Positions 43,576-52,901 of a DNA stretch of 64,000 bases are shown here, in pieces; the first letter of the stretch is position 1, and every line of letters starts with the position of its first letter. The notes below the pieces were generated by a model. The model was not told the DNA's origin and did no database searches. It was given only the letters and a program-made list of their open reading frames with translations. The position numbers were made by a program, and so were the translations under genes. Source of the DNA: Asticcacaulis aquaticus (GTDB lineage Bacteria; Pseudomonadota; Alphaproteobacteria; Caulobacterales; Caulobacteraceae); contig NZ_JAQQKX010000012.1 in assembly GCF_028550415.1 (NCBI RefSeq), forward strand, positions 62,001 through 126,000, given 5' to 3'.

Positions 43576-45065
43576 CAGGCATGCTCCGGCAGAGGCGCAG
43601 GGGAGGCGGGCAGGGCTTCGTTTTCAGCAGCATCGGGAGTCTTGATGGTTTTCCAGATGTTGAAGGTCATGATCAGTACGCCCAGCAGGAACAACACGCC
43701 GCCCACGGCGCGAATGATGTAGTAGGGGTGCATGGCTTGGACCGTCTCGACGAAGGAATAGGTCAGGAAGCCCATTTCGTCGTAGGCTCGCCACATCAGG
43801 CCCTGCATGATGCCGGCGACCCACATGGAAGTGATGTAGAGAACGATGCCGATGGTCCCGATCCACAGATGCACTGAGATCAGCTTCGTCGAATACATGC
43901 CCGCCTTCTTCCACAGGTGCGGCACCAGATAGTAAATCGCGCCGAAAGAGATAAAGGCGACCCAGCCCAGCGCCCCGGCATGCACGTGACCGATGGTCCA
44001 ATCCGTGTAGTGCGAGAGGGAGTTGACGGCTCTGATCGACATCAGCGGACCTTCGAAGGTCGCCATGCCGTAGAAGCTGAGCGCAATGATCATGAACTGA
44101 AGGACCGGATCGTCGCGCAGTTTGTGCCAGGCGCCCGACAGCGTCATCATGCCGTTGATCATGCCGCCCCACGACGGCATCCACAGGATGATCGAGAAGG
44201 TCATGCCCAGGGTCTGCGCCCAATCGGGCAGCGAGGTGTACAGCAGGTGGTGCGGGCCGGCCCAGATGTAGATGAAGATCAGTGCCCAGAAGTGGATGAT
44301 CGACAGGCGGTAGGAATAGACCGGGCGGTTGGCCTGCTTGGGGATGTAATAATACATGATGCCCAGAAAGCCTGCGGTCAGGAAGAAGCCGACCGCGTTG
44401 TGGCCGTACCACCACTGTATCAGGGCCGATTGAACGCCCGCCCAGGCACTGTAGCTATGGACACTGCCGATTTCGAAGGGAACAGTGACATTGTTGACCA
44501 GATGCAGAATGGCCACCGTCACGATGAAGGCGAGATAGAACCAGTTCGCGACATAGATGTGCTTTTCCTGGCGCCTGGCCAGCGTGCCCATAAAGTTGAC
44601 GAGATAAGCCACCCAGACGATGGTGAGCCACAGGTCCGCATACCACTCCGGCTCGGCGTACTCCTTGCCTTGAGTCACGCCAAATACGTAACCAAGACCC
44701 GCCATTAGGATGAAGGCCTGATAGCCCCAGAAGGTGAACCAGCTCAGAAAATCCGAATAGAGCCGTGCGCGACAGGTGCGTTGGACCACGTGGTATGAGG
44801 TGGCCATCAGGATATTGCCGCCAAAGGCGAAGATCACCGCCGAGGTGTGCAGGGGGCGCAGGCGGCCGAACGTCAGGTAAGGTTCGACGTTAAGCTGCGG
44901 AAACGCCATCTGGAATGCGATCAGGACGCCCACCGCCATACCCGCGATAGCCCAGAAAACGGAGGCGATCGTGAAATATTTGAGGATGGTCTCGTCGAAA
45001 CGCGGCTTTGCGCGTGTTTCGGTGGGGGGCGCAAGCACCGGGGGCGACTGTGCGATATCCGGCAT
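43575..45065 (-). CDS. ccoN: Cbb3-type cytochrome c oxidase catalytic subunit CcoN
   Basis: 496-residue heme-copper oxidase subunit with about 12 spans, the high-affinity oxygen-reducing core. Landmarks are [35 protein letters not shown] (copper-site His region) and [18 protein letters not shown]. The start is set at 45065 because AAGGA lies 8 bases ahead; the frame extends to 45182 but that would overlap the previous gene. Confidence 0.97.
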   Translation of the reverse strand: MPDIAQSPPVLAPPTETRAKPRFDETILKYFTIASVFWAIAGMAVGVLIAFQMAFPQLNVEPYLTFGRLRPLHTSAVIFAFGGNILMATSYHVVQRTCRARLYSDFLSWFTFWGYQAFILMAGLGYVFGVTQGKEYAEPEWYADLWLTIVWVAYLVNFMGTLARRQEKHIYVANWFYLAFIVTVAILHLVNNVTVPFEIGSVHSYSAWAGVQSALIQWWYGHNAVGFFLTAGFLGIMYYYIPKQANRPVYSYRLSIIHFWALIFIYIWAGPHHLLYTSLPDWAQTLGMTFSIILWMPSWGGMINGMMTLSGAWHKLRDDPVLQFMIIALSFYGMATFEGPLMSIRAVNSLSHYTDWTIGHVHAGALGWVAFISFGAIYYLVPHLWKKAGMYSTKLISVHLWIGTIGIVLYITSMWVAGIMQGLMWRAYDEMGFLTYSFVETVQAMHPYYIIRAVGGVLFLLGVLIMTFNIWKTIKTPDAAENEALPASPAPLPEHA

Positions 45066-45094
45066 GTGGTTATCCTTGTGCGGTATCCGAAGGG

Positions 45095-45811
45095 TCATTG
45101 TGGTCTGAGGCTGAGAGCGAAGAGGAGGCAGGCATTGATGCCCAGCGCGCTTAAGCGGAGAGCGTCTTGCAACCACGGCCACCGCTTAAGTATCGGGCCT
45201 CCGAACCAGCCGAGGCCAGCGAGAGCAGGGACTGTACCCAGTCCAAAAAGCAGCATGGCCACAGCGCCACGCAGCGGGTTTGCGGTTGTTGCGGCAGCCA
45301 GGAGCGCGGTGAGGAGCAGACCACACGGCAGCAGTCCCAGCGCCAGACCCAATGCATAGCGAGGCAGAACGTTCTTTGTGGCTGCAAGTCGGCCAAACGC
45401 CTTGAGTCCGCATGGTATTCCTATGCCAAAGCGGAAAGGCAGGCGCAGACCCACGCGCGCCAGGAGGCTTTCGATGAGAATAAAAAGAAAGGCCGTGGCC
45501 ACCAGCGCCAAAAGCACACGCCGAAGGAGTTCGAACTCAGGATGAGGCGAAAGGAAAAGCAGCGTCCCGCCAGCCAGTGCCCCCAGAGCCGAGTAGGTTG
45601 TCAGACGCCCGGCATGATAGGGAAGAAGAAGTCGGATCCATCCCGTTTTTGCCGTGTTCGCAGCGGTTTGCATCAACACAAAAGGCCCACACATTGTGAG
45701 GCAATGGGCGACGCTTCCAGTAAGCCCCGCAAAAAACATTACAAAAAATAAGGTTTTTTGCCCCTCAATGATTTGCCCGCACGTTGCGAGCCAGTGATTA
45801 CTCAATTCCAT
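45095..45811 (-). CDS. DsbD_2/SafE-family membrane protein linked to cbb3 genes
   Basis: 238-residue protein with about six spans. The motif [14 protein letters not shown] near the N-terminus matches the HxxxMCGP/G motif of the DsbD_2 (SafE-like) family, which is often found beside cco genes and is suspected to move copper or thiol reductant. The C-terminal half has [18 protein letters not shown]. First gene of the leftward cco transcript, 30 bases before ccoN. Confidence 0.72.
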   Translation of the reverse strand: MELSNHWLATCGQIIEGQKTLFFVMFFAGLTGSVAHCLTMCGPFVLMQTAANTAKTGWIRLLLPYHAGRLTTYSALGALAGGTLLFLSPHPEFELLRRVLLALVATAFLFILIESLLARVGLRLPFRFGIGIPCGLKAFGRLAATKNVLPRYALGLALGLLPCGLLLTALLAAATTANPLRGAVAMLLFGLGTVPALAGLGWFGGPILKRWPWLQDALRLSALGINACLLFALSLRPQ

Positions 45812-46000
45812 TGACGTTCACCCGTTTCCGCCCATAGTGATGCTTAGAGCATTTCTACTATACGAGCAGTAAATCCCCGACACTTTCGCAACATCAGCCA
45901 AAACTTTGAACATTAAGGCCGACAAATCTGAGCTCTCGTTACCGCATTGACTGACCGTTGTCGCGCGTCAGGATGTCGCAATCACAACTCAACACATTCA

Positions 46001-46180
46001 CTAAGACTTTTCAGTCATATTTCTTTCGCCAGAATCGCCAATTATTAGGGCTGCGACACCCAAAAGCTCTTCGGTCGTCATGACAACTCTTTCCAGAATC
46101 CATTGCCCTTCGGCTGTGGTGGCCACCGGCCAACCGCGCTCACGTAGCGTTCTAAGGGCTTTGTCGATTGAGATTTTCAT
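46001..46180 (-). CDS. Small ORF downstream of the alternative oxidase
   Basis: 59-residue predicted protein: MKISIDKALRTLRERGWPVA, TTAEGQWILERVVMTTEELL, GVAALIIGDSGERNMTEKS. GAGGA lies 6 bases ahead of the ATG. It follows the oxidase stop by 46 bases on the same strand, with a perfect hairpin between. No family recognised. Possibly a small regulator or accessory protein of the oxidase. Confidence 0.5.
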   Translation of the reverse strand: MKISIDKALRTLRERGWPVATTAEGQWILERVVMTTEELLGVAALIIGDSGERNMTEKS

Positions 46181-46196
46181 GGCGTCCTCGCGGAGA

Positions 46197-46220
46197 GGCG
46201 CCCGGCAAAAGCCGGGCGCC
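46197..46220. terminator. Perfect 10-bp hairpin after the alternative oxidase gene
   Basis: GGCGCCCGGC (46197-46206) and GCCGGGCGCC (46211-46220) pair fully across an AAAA loop. It begins 7 bases after the oxidase stop. No T-run follows on the minus strand, so it may be an RNA-stabilising or attenuating hairpin that separates oxidase from the small ORF rather than a simple terminator. Confidence 0.65.
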
Positions 46221-46226
46221 AGTGGT

Positions 46227-46925
46227 TCAGGCTGCGATTTTCTGAATGCAGACGCTTTCGTCGTGCACGGGATAAGCAGCTACTGCCGTGTGATCGACGG
46301 CCAAACCATGCAGCTCATTTGAGAAAGCATGGTTGACGTCCCGGTGATGGGCCTCGTCAGCGCGAACGACCAGGACGACATCGCGAAGCGTGGCGGTCTC
46401 TGGAAGCTTCCAATAGCGCTTGGCGATGGCCGGTGCCGGAACATTTTTGCTGCGCCCCTCATCGATTTCGGCGAGATAGTGCGTGTAGCTGATAACGGCC
46501 TCTTCCTCGAAATAGCCGACCACACGGTGAGCTGTCTTCGGCGAGATCAGGTAGAGCATGAAGAAGGCGAGGTAGAAGACCCACTGCACGCCGACAATAA
46601 CCATACGCTCAAAAAGAGTCGGCTTAGCGACCTCTATAAACGTCATGAGGTGCATGCGCTCGTTCTCGGCTTCCTCCATCAGAGTGCGGATCCAGCCGTT
46701 GTCGTCCTTCATCCGGCGCAGGCACTTAAGGTGCGTGAGGGTGGCCCCGACCATGCCAGGCACGGCGGCAACAGTCTCCAAAACGATGGCGCGGTGGCCG
46801 TAACGCTTGGCGAAGAAGGTGTCAGCGCAGAAGCGCAACAGTTTGGTGAAGCCGAAGGCGAAGCGATCGGCGAACGACTGAGGCTTATGGTGGACGGTGA
46901 GGTCGATGGTGGGCTCGATGAACAT
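46227..46925 (-). CDS. aox: Alternative (cyanide-insensitive) ubiquinol oxidase, AOX family
   Basis: 232-residue di-iron membrane oxidase that oxidises ubiquinol with oxygen without pumping protons. The iron-ligand motifs are all present: [28 protein letters not shown] and [17 protein letters not shown] is found in some alphaproteobacteria; next to cbb3 and nitrate reductase it gives a third outlet for ubiquinol, insensitive to NO and cyanide. The upstream gene on the same strand is a CRP/FNR regulator, 127 bases away. Confidence 0.95.
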   Translation of the reverse strand: MFIEPTIDLTVHHKPQSFADRFAFGFTKLLRFCADTFFAKRYGHRAIVLETVAAVPGMVGATLTHLKCLRRMKDDNGWIRTLMEEAENERMHLMTFIEVAKPTLFERMVIVGVQWVFYLAFFMLYLISPKTAHRVVGYFEEEAVISYTHYLAEIDEGRSKNVPAPAIAKRYWKLPETATLRDVVLVVRADEAHHRDVNHAFSNELHGLAVDHTAVAAYPVHDESVCIQKIAA

Positions 46926-47052
46926 GTATGCGTTCCTTCTACTTAGGTAACGCCTTTATGCCCTCATGCCCGCGGTACCGCCTTAATGTCGGATAAACGG
47001 CCTATTGATCGAGTACGTTCGACCACTTGATTTTTGTTAAGGCGTCTCGATG

Positions 47053-47832
47053 TTACTCCACCTCCGCGCCGCAGCCCCGGTCATTGCGCAGGGGCCAGAG
47101 CTCCTTGTCTGCCTTGCCTTGCGCAACACCCTTTGGCAGCGCGTGATTGTCAATCAGCGCATTGGGTCGAGCGAGGCGTCTGAGGCCTGCAGGATTACCG
47201 ATACTGACGCGACTGCCCGTGACCTCCACATCGTACTTAGCAAGACTGGCAAAAGCTCTGGACAGGCTCTCTGGTGTCAAATCGAGTAGCGAGGCCAGAA
47301 TTCGCTTTTCGTGGGGAAGCTCTATTGTCGTGTCGCCGCCCTGCCGTATTTGCTGGGTCAGCAGATAGTTTGCCAGTCTTTCATTGCCGGAACGCAGCTT
47401 GTGGTTCTTGATCGTGCGAACAAGCCCGCGATAGCAGCCCGATAACTCCTGGGCAACGGCGACGGCGAACGCTGCATCCTCTCGCATGGCGGCTCTGAAA
47501 TGCTCAGCCGGCAACATGGCAACCTGAGATTTTTCCAACGTCCTGGCCGACATGAGGGCAGGGGCATCCAGCACCACGGCCGCAAGAATGAAAGTCGACA
47601 CTGGCCGAAGCACGGCCAAGGTGCTCTCTTTGTCGTGCCAGCGTCCTTGAAGCTCCACCGATCCATCGAGCAGGATATAGAGATAGTCGACGTTATCGGC
47701 TTCGTAGATCAGATTTCCATTTGCAGGAAACGTTTGCAAGAGTGCGCCCCGAGTCAGCGCGCCGAAGCGTTCTGACTGCATTGACGCAAACAACTGCAGG
47801 CTTCGTATTCTGTTTGCGTCTGCTTCCCTCAT
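47053..47832 (-). CDS. CRP/FNR-family regulator (Dnr/NnrR-like, no Fe-S cysteines)
   Basis: 259-residue regulator. A cNMP-type sensor domain (ALLQTFPANGNLIYEADNVD) is followed by an HTH (EKRILASLLDLTPESLSRAF) with the FNR-like E-S-L-S-R recognition residues. FNR's N-terminal cysteine cluster is absent, so it may sense NO through heme as Dnr does, or act like FixK. The start is the second ATG (47832), after GGAGG. Being upstream of aox, it may control that gene. The C-terminal 40 residues are an extra tail. Confidence 0.82.
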   Translation of the reverse strand: MREADANRIRSLQLFASMQSERFGALTRGALLQTFPANGNLIYEADNVDYLYILLDGSVELQGRWHDKESTLAVLRPVSTFILAAVVLDAPALMSARTLEKSQVAMLPAEHFRAAMREDAAFAVAVAQELSGCYRGLVRTIKNHKLRSGNERLANYLLTQQIRQGGDTTIELPHEKRILASLLDLTPESLSRAFASLAKYDVEVTGSRVSIGNPAGLRRLARPNALIDNHALPKGVAQGKADKELWPLRNDRGCGAEVE

Positions 47833-47844
47833 TCGGGCCTCCAT

Positions 47845-48196
47845 AACTTTTCAGGGAGAGCATATTTCGTCTCGCCTCAGTTGAACAGTTACAGAGTTCA
47901 TAGATTGAGTATCGCCGGTAACCGCAAGCCCCCTTTCGAATCTCCAAGGCAGTTTATCAGATGCAGCACGTATTTCGGACCCGATCGCAGGCGGAGAGCA
48001 AATACCAACTATGCAGGACCTCTCAGGCGGCAAAGCGAACGAAACGAAATTGAAGTGTGATCCATAAGCCAAATCCAAAGTTGGCGTCTGCGCGGACCAG
48101 CCGGGCAGGTATATCCAGAGCACGGCCTTGGAGTAGAACCTTACATGCCGGAGAGCAGGGTATCCCTAACATTCAACATAGATCTCACCTATGGAA
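47845..48196. other. Intergenic stretch, no gene recognised
   Basis: About 350 bases between the CRP/FNR gene and the GNAT toxin gene. Short frames on both strands look like noise. No FNR-type box, repeat or RNA gene was seen. It may hold the promoter of the regulator. Confidence 0.45.
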
Positions 48197-48724
48197 TTAC
48201 AGTAAACCCTTAATCTTGAGACTAGACGAAAAGGTGGCCAATGGCATCACCAATGTTAGTGGGAGATTTTTGAGCGGTTCAGCGCCGTATGAAGCATACC
48301 AGCTTGCAGCACGTTCGTTCTTGGCATCGATGATGAGAAACTTTCCGCCAACCTGTTCTGAAGTTCGTAAGCATCTAAGGGCTGCGGCCGCTAGTAGTTG
48401 GCCGCCGAGCCCTAACCCTGCTACAGAGAGGTCCGTCGCTATACGTGCCAACTTAAAGCCCGCGATCTCGTGCCTCGCCAGTCCTTTGACAAAATGTGCT
48501 GGGACCTGATCGTACGATACCGCGGACGGCGTTACCGTGTAAAAGCCGATAATCCGTTGTGGCTCTCCAGCTTCAATAGCGCAAAAGGTTTTTGACGCGT
48601 TTTGCTCGTGGCTCTGCCGCGCAAAACGCTGCAGAAATTCGTTCATTTGGGCGTCGCCACAATTAAACGATTTTCTATCATGCGACTTCGAAATTGGCGC
48701 TTCGTGCCAGTCCCGGAGGATCAT
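48197..48724 (-). CDS. GNAT-family toxin (TacT/AtaT-like)
   Basis: 175-residue acetyltransferase of the toxin type that modifies aminoacyl-tRNA and stops translation. The N-terminal FNCGDAQMNEFLQRFARQSH, IGFYTVTPSAVSYDQVP, KLARIATDLSVAGLGLGGQL (acetyl-CoA loop) and SWYASYGAEPL with the catalytic-type Tyr are all present. It overlaps the antitoxin's last 4 bases. The gene is intact, but its antitoxin is split by an insertion sequence, see the next entry. Confidence 0.85.
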   Translation of the reverse strand: MILRDWHEAPISKSHDRKSFNCGDAQMNEFLQRFARQSHEQNASKTFCAIEAGEPQRIIGFYTVTPSAVSYDQVPAHFVKGLARHEIAGFKLARIATDLSVAGLGLGGQLLAAAALRCLRTSEQVGGKFLIIDAKNERAASWYASYGAEPLKNLPLTLVMPLATFSSSLKIKGLL

Positions 48725-48955
48725 AGTGTGGATGGCAAAGCGGCGATAGCAGCCCGTAGTTTCGCATTTGGCACAGGAGGGTTTTCGAGCAGCTCAAGAA
48801 CGCGAGCGAAGTCCCGCTGAGAAAGGATGACGGCTTCGGCGGCCGCGATCACTGAGTCTGCTTCTTTTAACGCAGTCTGCACGATGAAGTTGGTGTGAGG
48901 TGCCCCTAGAAAAGTAGACGCTTTGCTTGTTACAAATTGGAAGCAAGGAGAGCTG

Positions 48956-49240
48956 ATGATGAAGACGGGGAACAGGTTTTCGGAGGCGTTCAAACAAGAC
49001 GCGGTTGCCCAGGTTGTTGACCGTGGCTATGCGGTCAAAGAGGTCGCTGCGCGGCTAGGTATCAGCACGAAGTCTCTCTACACGTGGAAGGCTGAGTATT
49101 CGAAGCCTGCCAAGGTCAGGCGGGAAGACGACGCGGTGGCGGCGGAGCTTCGCCGGGTGAAGGCCGAACTGGCCCGCGTGACGGAGGAGCGGGATATCCT
49201 AAAAAAGGCCGCAGCGTACTTCGCGCGAGAGTCTCGGTGA
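48956..49240 (+). CDS. IS3-family OrfA (HTH protein)
   Basis: 94-residue HTH/leucine-zipper protein: RFSEAFKQDAVAQVVDRGYA, VKEVAARLGISTKSLYTWK, and a C-terminal coiled segment (AAELRRVKAELARVTEERDI). The ATG at 48956 follows AAGGAG. It overlaps orfB by 4 bases. Confidence 0.9.
   Translation: MMKTGNRFSEAFKQDAVAQVVDRGYAVKEVAARLGISTKSLYTWKAEYSKPAKVRREDDAVAAELRRVKAELARVTEERDILKKAAAYFARESR
49201..49207 (+). promoter_or_regulatory. Probable -1 frameshift site in IS3 orfA
   Basis: AAAAAAG lies in orfA as A-AAA-AAG, the standard slippery heptamer of IS3 elements. A -1 slip continues into the orfB frame, which is open from here (KKGRSVLRARVSVRYAF), and would give the OrfAB transposase. Confidence 0.65.
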
Positions 49241-50115
49241 GGTACGCATTTATCGAAGCTCACAGGCCTGAGTTTTCGACCCGGGCCATGTGCCGCATGT
49301 TAAGTGTGCATTTTAGCGGCTTCTATGCCTGGCTGAAGACGCCTGTAAGCCAGCGGGCTATTGAGGATGCCCGTCAGACCGCGCTGATCCGGCAGGCTTG
49401 GGAAGACAGCGGCAAGGTCTATGGTTATCGCAAGTTGCACGATGATCTGCGCGATCAAGGCGAGGCCTGCTCGCCCAATCGCGTGTCCCGCTTAGCGAGC
49501 CTTGCCGGCATTGCAGCCCAGATCGGCTACAGGCGGCGCCCTGGCCGCCATGGAGGCAGTCCTGCCATCGTTGCCGAGAACAGGCTTGAACAGAAGTTTG
49601 ATGCATCGTTTCCCGATCAGGTCTGGGTGACGGACATCACCTACATCAAGACGTACGAAGGCTGGGCTTATCTCGCGGTCGTCATCGACCTGTTTTCGCG
49701 CCGTGTCGTCGGCTGGTCGATGCAATCACGCATGACGACTGACCTGGCTTTGCAGGCCTTGCTGATGGCCGTCTGGCGGCGTAAGCCCAAGGCCACCGTC
49801 ACCATACATTCCGATCAGGGTTCACAATATACCAGCCGCGAGTGGCAAACCTTCCTGCGCCAGCACAATCTGGAAGCCAGCATGAGCCGGCGGGGGAACT
49901 GCCATGACAATGCCGTCGCGGAAAGCTTCTTCCAACTGCTGAAACGCGAATGGATCAGGCGCAAAGCATATTCAACCCGTGAAGCCGCAAGGCAGGACGT
50001 CTTCGAATATATCGAGATGTTCTATAACCCCAAGCGCAAGCACACCAACAACGGCATGTTGTCGCCCATTGACTTCGAAGACAGGCAACGCATTTTGAAG
50101 GCGCAAAGTGTCTAG
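49237..50115 (+). CDS. IS3-family OrfB, DDE transposase
   Basis: 292-residue integrase-core protein from a GTG start. The catalytic acids are in VWVTDITYIKT, IHSDQGSQYTS and NAVAESFFQLLK (D-D-E). The HTH_21 region YGYRKLHDDLRDQGEACSPN lies ahead. No stops or gaps seen. Confidence 0.94.
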   Translation: MRYAFIEAHRPEFSTRAMCRMLSVHFSGFYAWLKTPVSQRAIEDARQTALIRQAWEDSGKVYGYRKLHDDLRDQGEACSPNRVSRLASLAGIAAQIGYRRRPGRHGGSPAIVAENRLEQKFDASFPDQVWVTDITYIKTYEGWAYLAVVIDLFSRRVVGWSMQSRMTTDLALQALLMAVWRRKPKATVTIHSDQGSQYTSREWQTFLRQHNLEASMSRRGNCHDNAVAESFFQLLKREWIRRKAYSTREAARQDVFEYIEMFYNPKRKHTNNGMLSPIDFEDRQRILKAQSV

Positions 50116-50377
50116 AAAGCTAGGGGCACCTCAGTGAGGTCCGTATTTTGAATCGCCGCAGCTCGCATCAATTTGGCTTTCGCTTCTGGCGAGACCCTCA
50201 AATGCATCCGCTTATTGTCATCAATGGCTACGCTTGGCATCGGAAGCTCCACACACAGATTTCGAGCTCATTGTACACGCAAGCATGCAAATGTCAATTT
50301 TGTACGCCATGAATGCGCACGGCGCATAAGAAACCTTATGGGAAATTATTATGCAGTTGTTGCAATCGGTTGGAATT

Positions 50378-50806
50378 TTAAGTCACGGAGGATCGATGGC
50401 CTTCCACATCAATCATCAGCTCACCGTCTTCCTTTTGGAACGGACCGGCCGGCCAGGTCTCAAGCACATCGAGTACTGTTTCTGACGGACGGCAAAGCTT
50501 CGTACCCTTTGCCGTCACTACGAACGGTCGGTTTACCAGAATGGGTTCTGCGAGCATGGCAGCCAGAATGCGTTCATTACTGACGCCCTCGTCCAGCAGA
50601 CCCATCTCCCTAGCCGGAGACTTGGTTTCACGCAGCGCCTGTCTTGGCGTAAGTCCGGCCGCAAAGAACAAACCCAGCAACGTCTCCGCCTTCCAGCCGA
50701 CTTTGAGATAATCCACGACGTTTGGCGTGTAACCGGCGGCCTCTATAACGGCCAGCACGTTCCGGGAGGTGCCGCAGGCCGGGTTATGGTAGATGGTGAT
50801 GCTCAT
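50378..50806 (-). CDS. arsC: Arsenate reductase ArsC (glutaredoxin-dependent type)
   Basis: 142-residue thioredoxin-fold enzyme that reduces arsenate to arsenite. The active-site loop is NPACGTSRN with Cys11, and the Arg-bearing segments [13 protein letters not shown] and ILVNRPFV are conserved. It overlaps aqpS by 4 bases. A close relative forms the N-terminal domain of the fusion at 57385. Confidence 0.94.
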   Translation of the reverse strand: MSITIYHNPACGTSRNVLAVIEAAGYTPNVVDYLKVGWKAETLLGLFFAAGLTPRQALRETKSPAREMGLLDEGVSNERILAAMLAEPILVNRPFVVTAKGTKLCRPSETVLDVLETWPAGPFQKEDGELMIDVEGHRSSVT

Positions 50807-51498
50807 AGATCAGCCTCAACTGGAACGGGAAACGGCGTGGTAGGCGTGTGCAGCATCCAGCCGAACACGACGACTGCGGCGGCGGCACCGGCGCACTGTG
50901 CCAGAATAAATACCGGCACCGACGATGGGGCGATGCCCGCAAACGTATTGGACAATGAACGGGCAACCGTCACCGCCGGATTAGCGAATGACGTCGACGC
51001 GGTGAACCAGTAGGCCGAGGTGATGTAGAGGCCGACCACGACCGGTGTAGAGGCCGAACGAAAGCGCAGACAGGCCAGGATGGTACCCACCAGACCAAAG
51101 GTCGCAACCACCTCCGACATCGCCAAAGCCGACCCGTCCCTCAGCCTGGTGGAAACCTGAAGCAGGACCTCCCCGAACATCCCATGAGCGACAAGGACGC
51201 CCACTACGCCGCCGACGAATTGGGCCGCAATGTATCCGAGAGCCAGCGTCGCGCCGATCTCGCGGCGCACGGCGAAGGTCAGGGTGACGACGGGGTTGAA
51301 GTGTGCCCCCGATACCGGCCCAAGAATAGTGATCAGAACGATAAGCCCGGCACCGGTCGCCAGTGTATTGCCGAGTAAGGCGACAGCGGAGTTTCCGTTG
51401 GAGAGGGTCTCGCCCATTATGCCGGAGCCGACGACGATCGCCAGAAGCATCGCGGTCCCCAGCGCCTCGGCGGCGAGTTTGCGCAAGGTGGTTACCAT
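50803..51498 (-). CDS. aqpS: AqpS-type aquaglyceroporin in an ars operon
   Basis: 231-residue MIP channel with six spans. The first channel motif is NPV (GAHFNPVVTL) rather than NPA; the second is NPA (SFANPAVTVA). This arsR-aqpS-arsC order is known from Sinorhizobium meliloti, where AqpS lets arsenite leave the cell down its gradient. Stop and start overlap arsC; arsR lies 3 bases upstream. Confidence 0.9.
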   Translation of the reverse strand: MVTTLRKLAAEALGTAMLLAIVVGSGIMGETLSNGNSAVALLGNTLATGAGLIVLITILGPVSGAHFNPVVTLTFAVRREIGATLALGYIAAQFVGGVVGVLVAHGMFGEVLLQVSTRLRDGSALAMSEVVATFGLVGTILACLRFRSASTPVVVGLYITSAYWFTASTSFANPAVTVARSLSNTFAGIAPSSVPVFILAQCAGAAAAVVVFGWMLHTPTTPFPVPVEADL

Positions 51499-51501
51499 AG
51501 C

Positions 51502-51831
51502 TTAACAGCAACTCAGCTTGGCGAGGACGGGCTGGCACTGGGCAGGATCACCACCACAGCAGTTTTCCAGCAGGTAGCCCATAAAACCCCGCATACCGTC
51601 AAAGTCGGCGAAGTAGCGGATACTCCGGCCTTCCCGCTCGGTACGAACCAGCCCCGCGTGTGCCAGCACGGACAGATTGGCGGACATGGTGTTCTGTTTG
51701 ACACCCAAACGCTCCCCGATCTCACCCGCAGGCAAACCCTCGGCCCCCACCCGCACGAGCAGGCGAAAGACGTCGAGACGGGTTTCCTGACTGAGGGCCG
51801 CCAGCGCTTCGAGGGCCTTATTCTTATCCAT
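51502..51831 (-). CDS. arsR: Arsenite-responsive repressor ArsR (copy 1)
   Basis: 109-residue winged-helix repressor. HTH region LPAGEIGERLGVKQNTMSAN. Arsenite ligands are probably C91, C92 and C99 (NCCGGDPAQC), the C-terminal arrangement of the Acidithiobacillus-type ArsR rather than the E. coli one; C108-C109 follow. An ATATCA-N8-TGATAT operator touches the start codon. Highly similar to the copy at 55966. Confidence 0.93.
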   Translation of the reverse strand: MDKNKALEALAALSQETRLDVFRLLVRVGAEGLPAGEIGERLGVKQNTMSANLSVLAHAGLVRTEREGRSIRYFADFDGMRGFMGYLLENCCGGDPAQCQPVLAKLSCC

Positions 51832-51851
51832 ATATCATGATTAAATGATAT
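51832..51851 (-). promoter_or_regulatory. ArsR operator, copy 1
   Basis: ATATCA (51832-51837) and TGATAT (51846-51851) are separated by 8 bases and sit directly upstream of the arsR start codon. The same motif with the same 8-base spacing and the same distance from the ATG occurs at arsR copy 2. Confidence 0.72.
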
Positions 51852-51872
51852 GTGTAATGCCGTCAAGATTGG

Positions 51873-52880
51873 CTATTGAAACGCCGCGATCAGCCGGTCA
51901 AGTCGCATCAGGACCTCAGTTGACGCTACATTCATAGCCTCAAAGGCCGCGCGTGCTGCGACCAAATCGCCATCGGCATAGCGCTTCGCTGCCTCACGGC
52001 CTCGCACGTGCACCTCTTCATGGGGCTTCACAAGCGCCCTGAAGTCCGGGTGGTTTCTCAAGACAGGATCGGCCACATGATCGTACCATTTCCCGAGCCG
52101 ACAACTATGGTGATCGACAAGCTCATCGACACGCAGCCCCTCAAGGCCGGCCATCATTCCCGCTAATCGCTTTTTCCAAAGCGTGTGGTCCGATTTGGCT
52201 CTGTGCAAAACGTAGTTTTTGATTTCAAACGCTTCAAGAGAGGCGAATTGAGCTTTGACGACGGAGTCCGTCGCCGAAACGGCACCGACAACCTCGTTTG
52301 CAAAGATTTCACTGGCTGAAACGTGAGTTAAGGTTGAGGCAATGCCTTCCTCAAGCTTGACCGTCGCGTCTTTCTGTCCCGCAATTAACCCCGCGATCAT
52401 GTCCATAGAGGCGGTATTTCGCTCAACGGCGCCCTCGACATCCTGAATATGACGGTTTGCCCTTTCAGTGGCGTTTCGACTATCGTCGAGCCGCGCACCT
52501 ACGCCATTGGCGGTCTCTACGAGTGCCGTGACGTGAGCCTGCAAACCGGAAATGTGCTGACGGATATCGTCCGTCACTTTGCGTGTCTGCGTGGACAGGG
52601 CTTTAACCTCGGTAGCGACGACCGAAAACCCGCGGCCGGCCTCGCCCGCACGCGCCGCTTCAATCGTCGCGTTCAGAGCCAATAGGTTCGTTTGCTGGGC
52701 CAAAGCGTCAATCGCCGCTACAAAGGTAGAAATTTCTGCGGCAGTATCAACAAGCCGCTCTGCTGCGCTGCGCATGTCGTCGAATGCGCTGCCTATGCGG
52801 TCACACGCTGCACCCGTGTCACGCGTCGCTTGCGCGCCTTCTCTCATGGCTAACAGCGATTGCTCCATCAACTCCGCCAC
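51873..52880 (-). pseudogene. Chemoreceptor with CZB zinc domain, N-terminally truncated
   Basis: 335 residues remain. The signalling hairpin tip is [20 protein letters not shown], with [20 protein letters not shown]. The C-terminal CZB domain has the ligand motif [12 protein letters not shown] and a late His in KPHEEVH. No membrane span or sensor domain is present; the frame stays open upstream into the end of the Tn3-family element, with no good start codon or ribosome site. The transposon probably removed the N-terminus. Confidence 0.72.
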
Positions 52881-52901
52881 AGCGGGCCCCTGAACATTGA
52901 A

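Larger units (their letters stand above)
48896..50133 (+). mobile_element. IS3-family insertion sequence, complete
   Basis: 1238-bp element. Both ends begin TGAGGTGCCCCTAG when read inward, with further matches (TAGAC, CTTTGC) to about 30 bases. It is flanked by GTG at 48893-48895 and 50134-50136, a 3-bp target duplication as is usual for IS3 elements. Two overlapping frames (orfA, orfB) and a slippery site are intact, so it may still be active. Confidence 0.92.
48721..50240 (-). pseudogene. DUF1778 (TacA-like) antitoxin gene interrupted by an IS3-family element
   Basis: The 5' part (50240 to 50134) encodes MPSVAIDDNKRMHLRVSPEA, KAKLMRAAAIQNTDLT, a ribbon-helix-helix start. The 3' part (48892 to 48721) encodes NFIVQTALKEADSVI through to ALPSTL. 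Joining them without the IS and one GTG copy gives 279 bases, exactly 92 codons plus stop, and reads across the junction as NTDLTNFIVQTAL, which is canonical. A leftover frame (48993 to 48721) starts in the IS and still makes the C-terminal, toxin-binding half. Confidence 0.88.

Noticed and set aside
45812-46000. Possible FNR box ahead of the cco cluster
   Set aside because: Searched because cco operons are often FNR/FixK-controlled; sequences such as TTGACGTTCACCCG lack the second half-site.
47027-47040. FNR-like sequence TTGATTTTTGTTAA between aox and the second CRP/FNR gene
   Set aside because: One half-site is mismatched and no -10 is seen at the right distance toward aox; too weak to list as a site.
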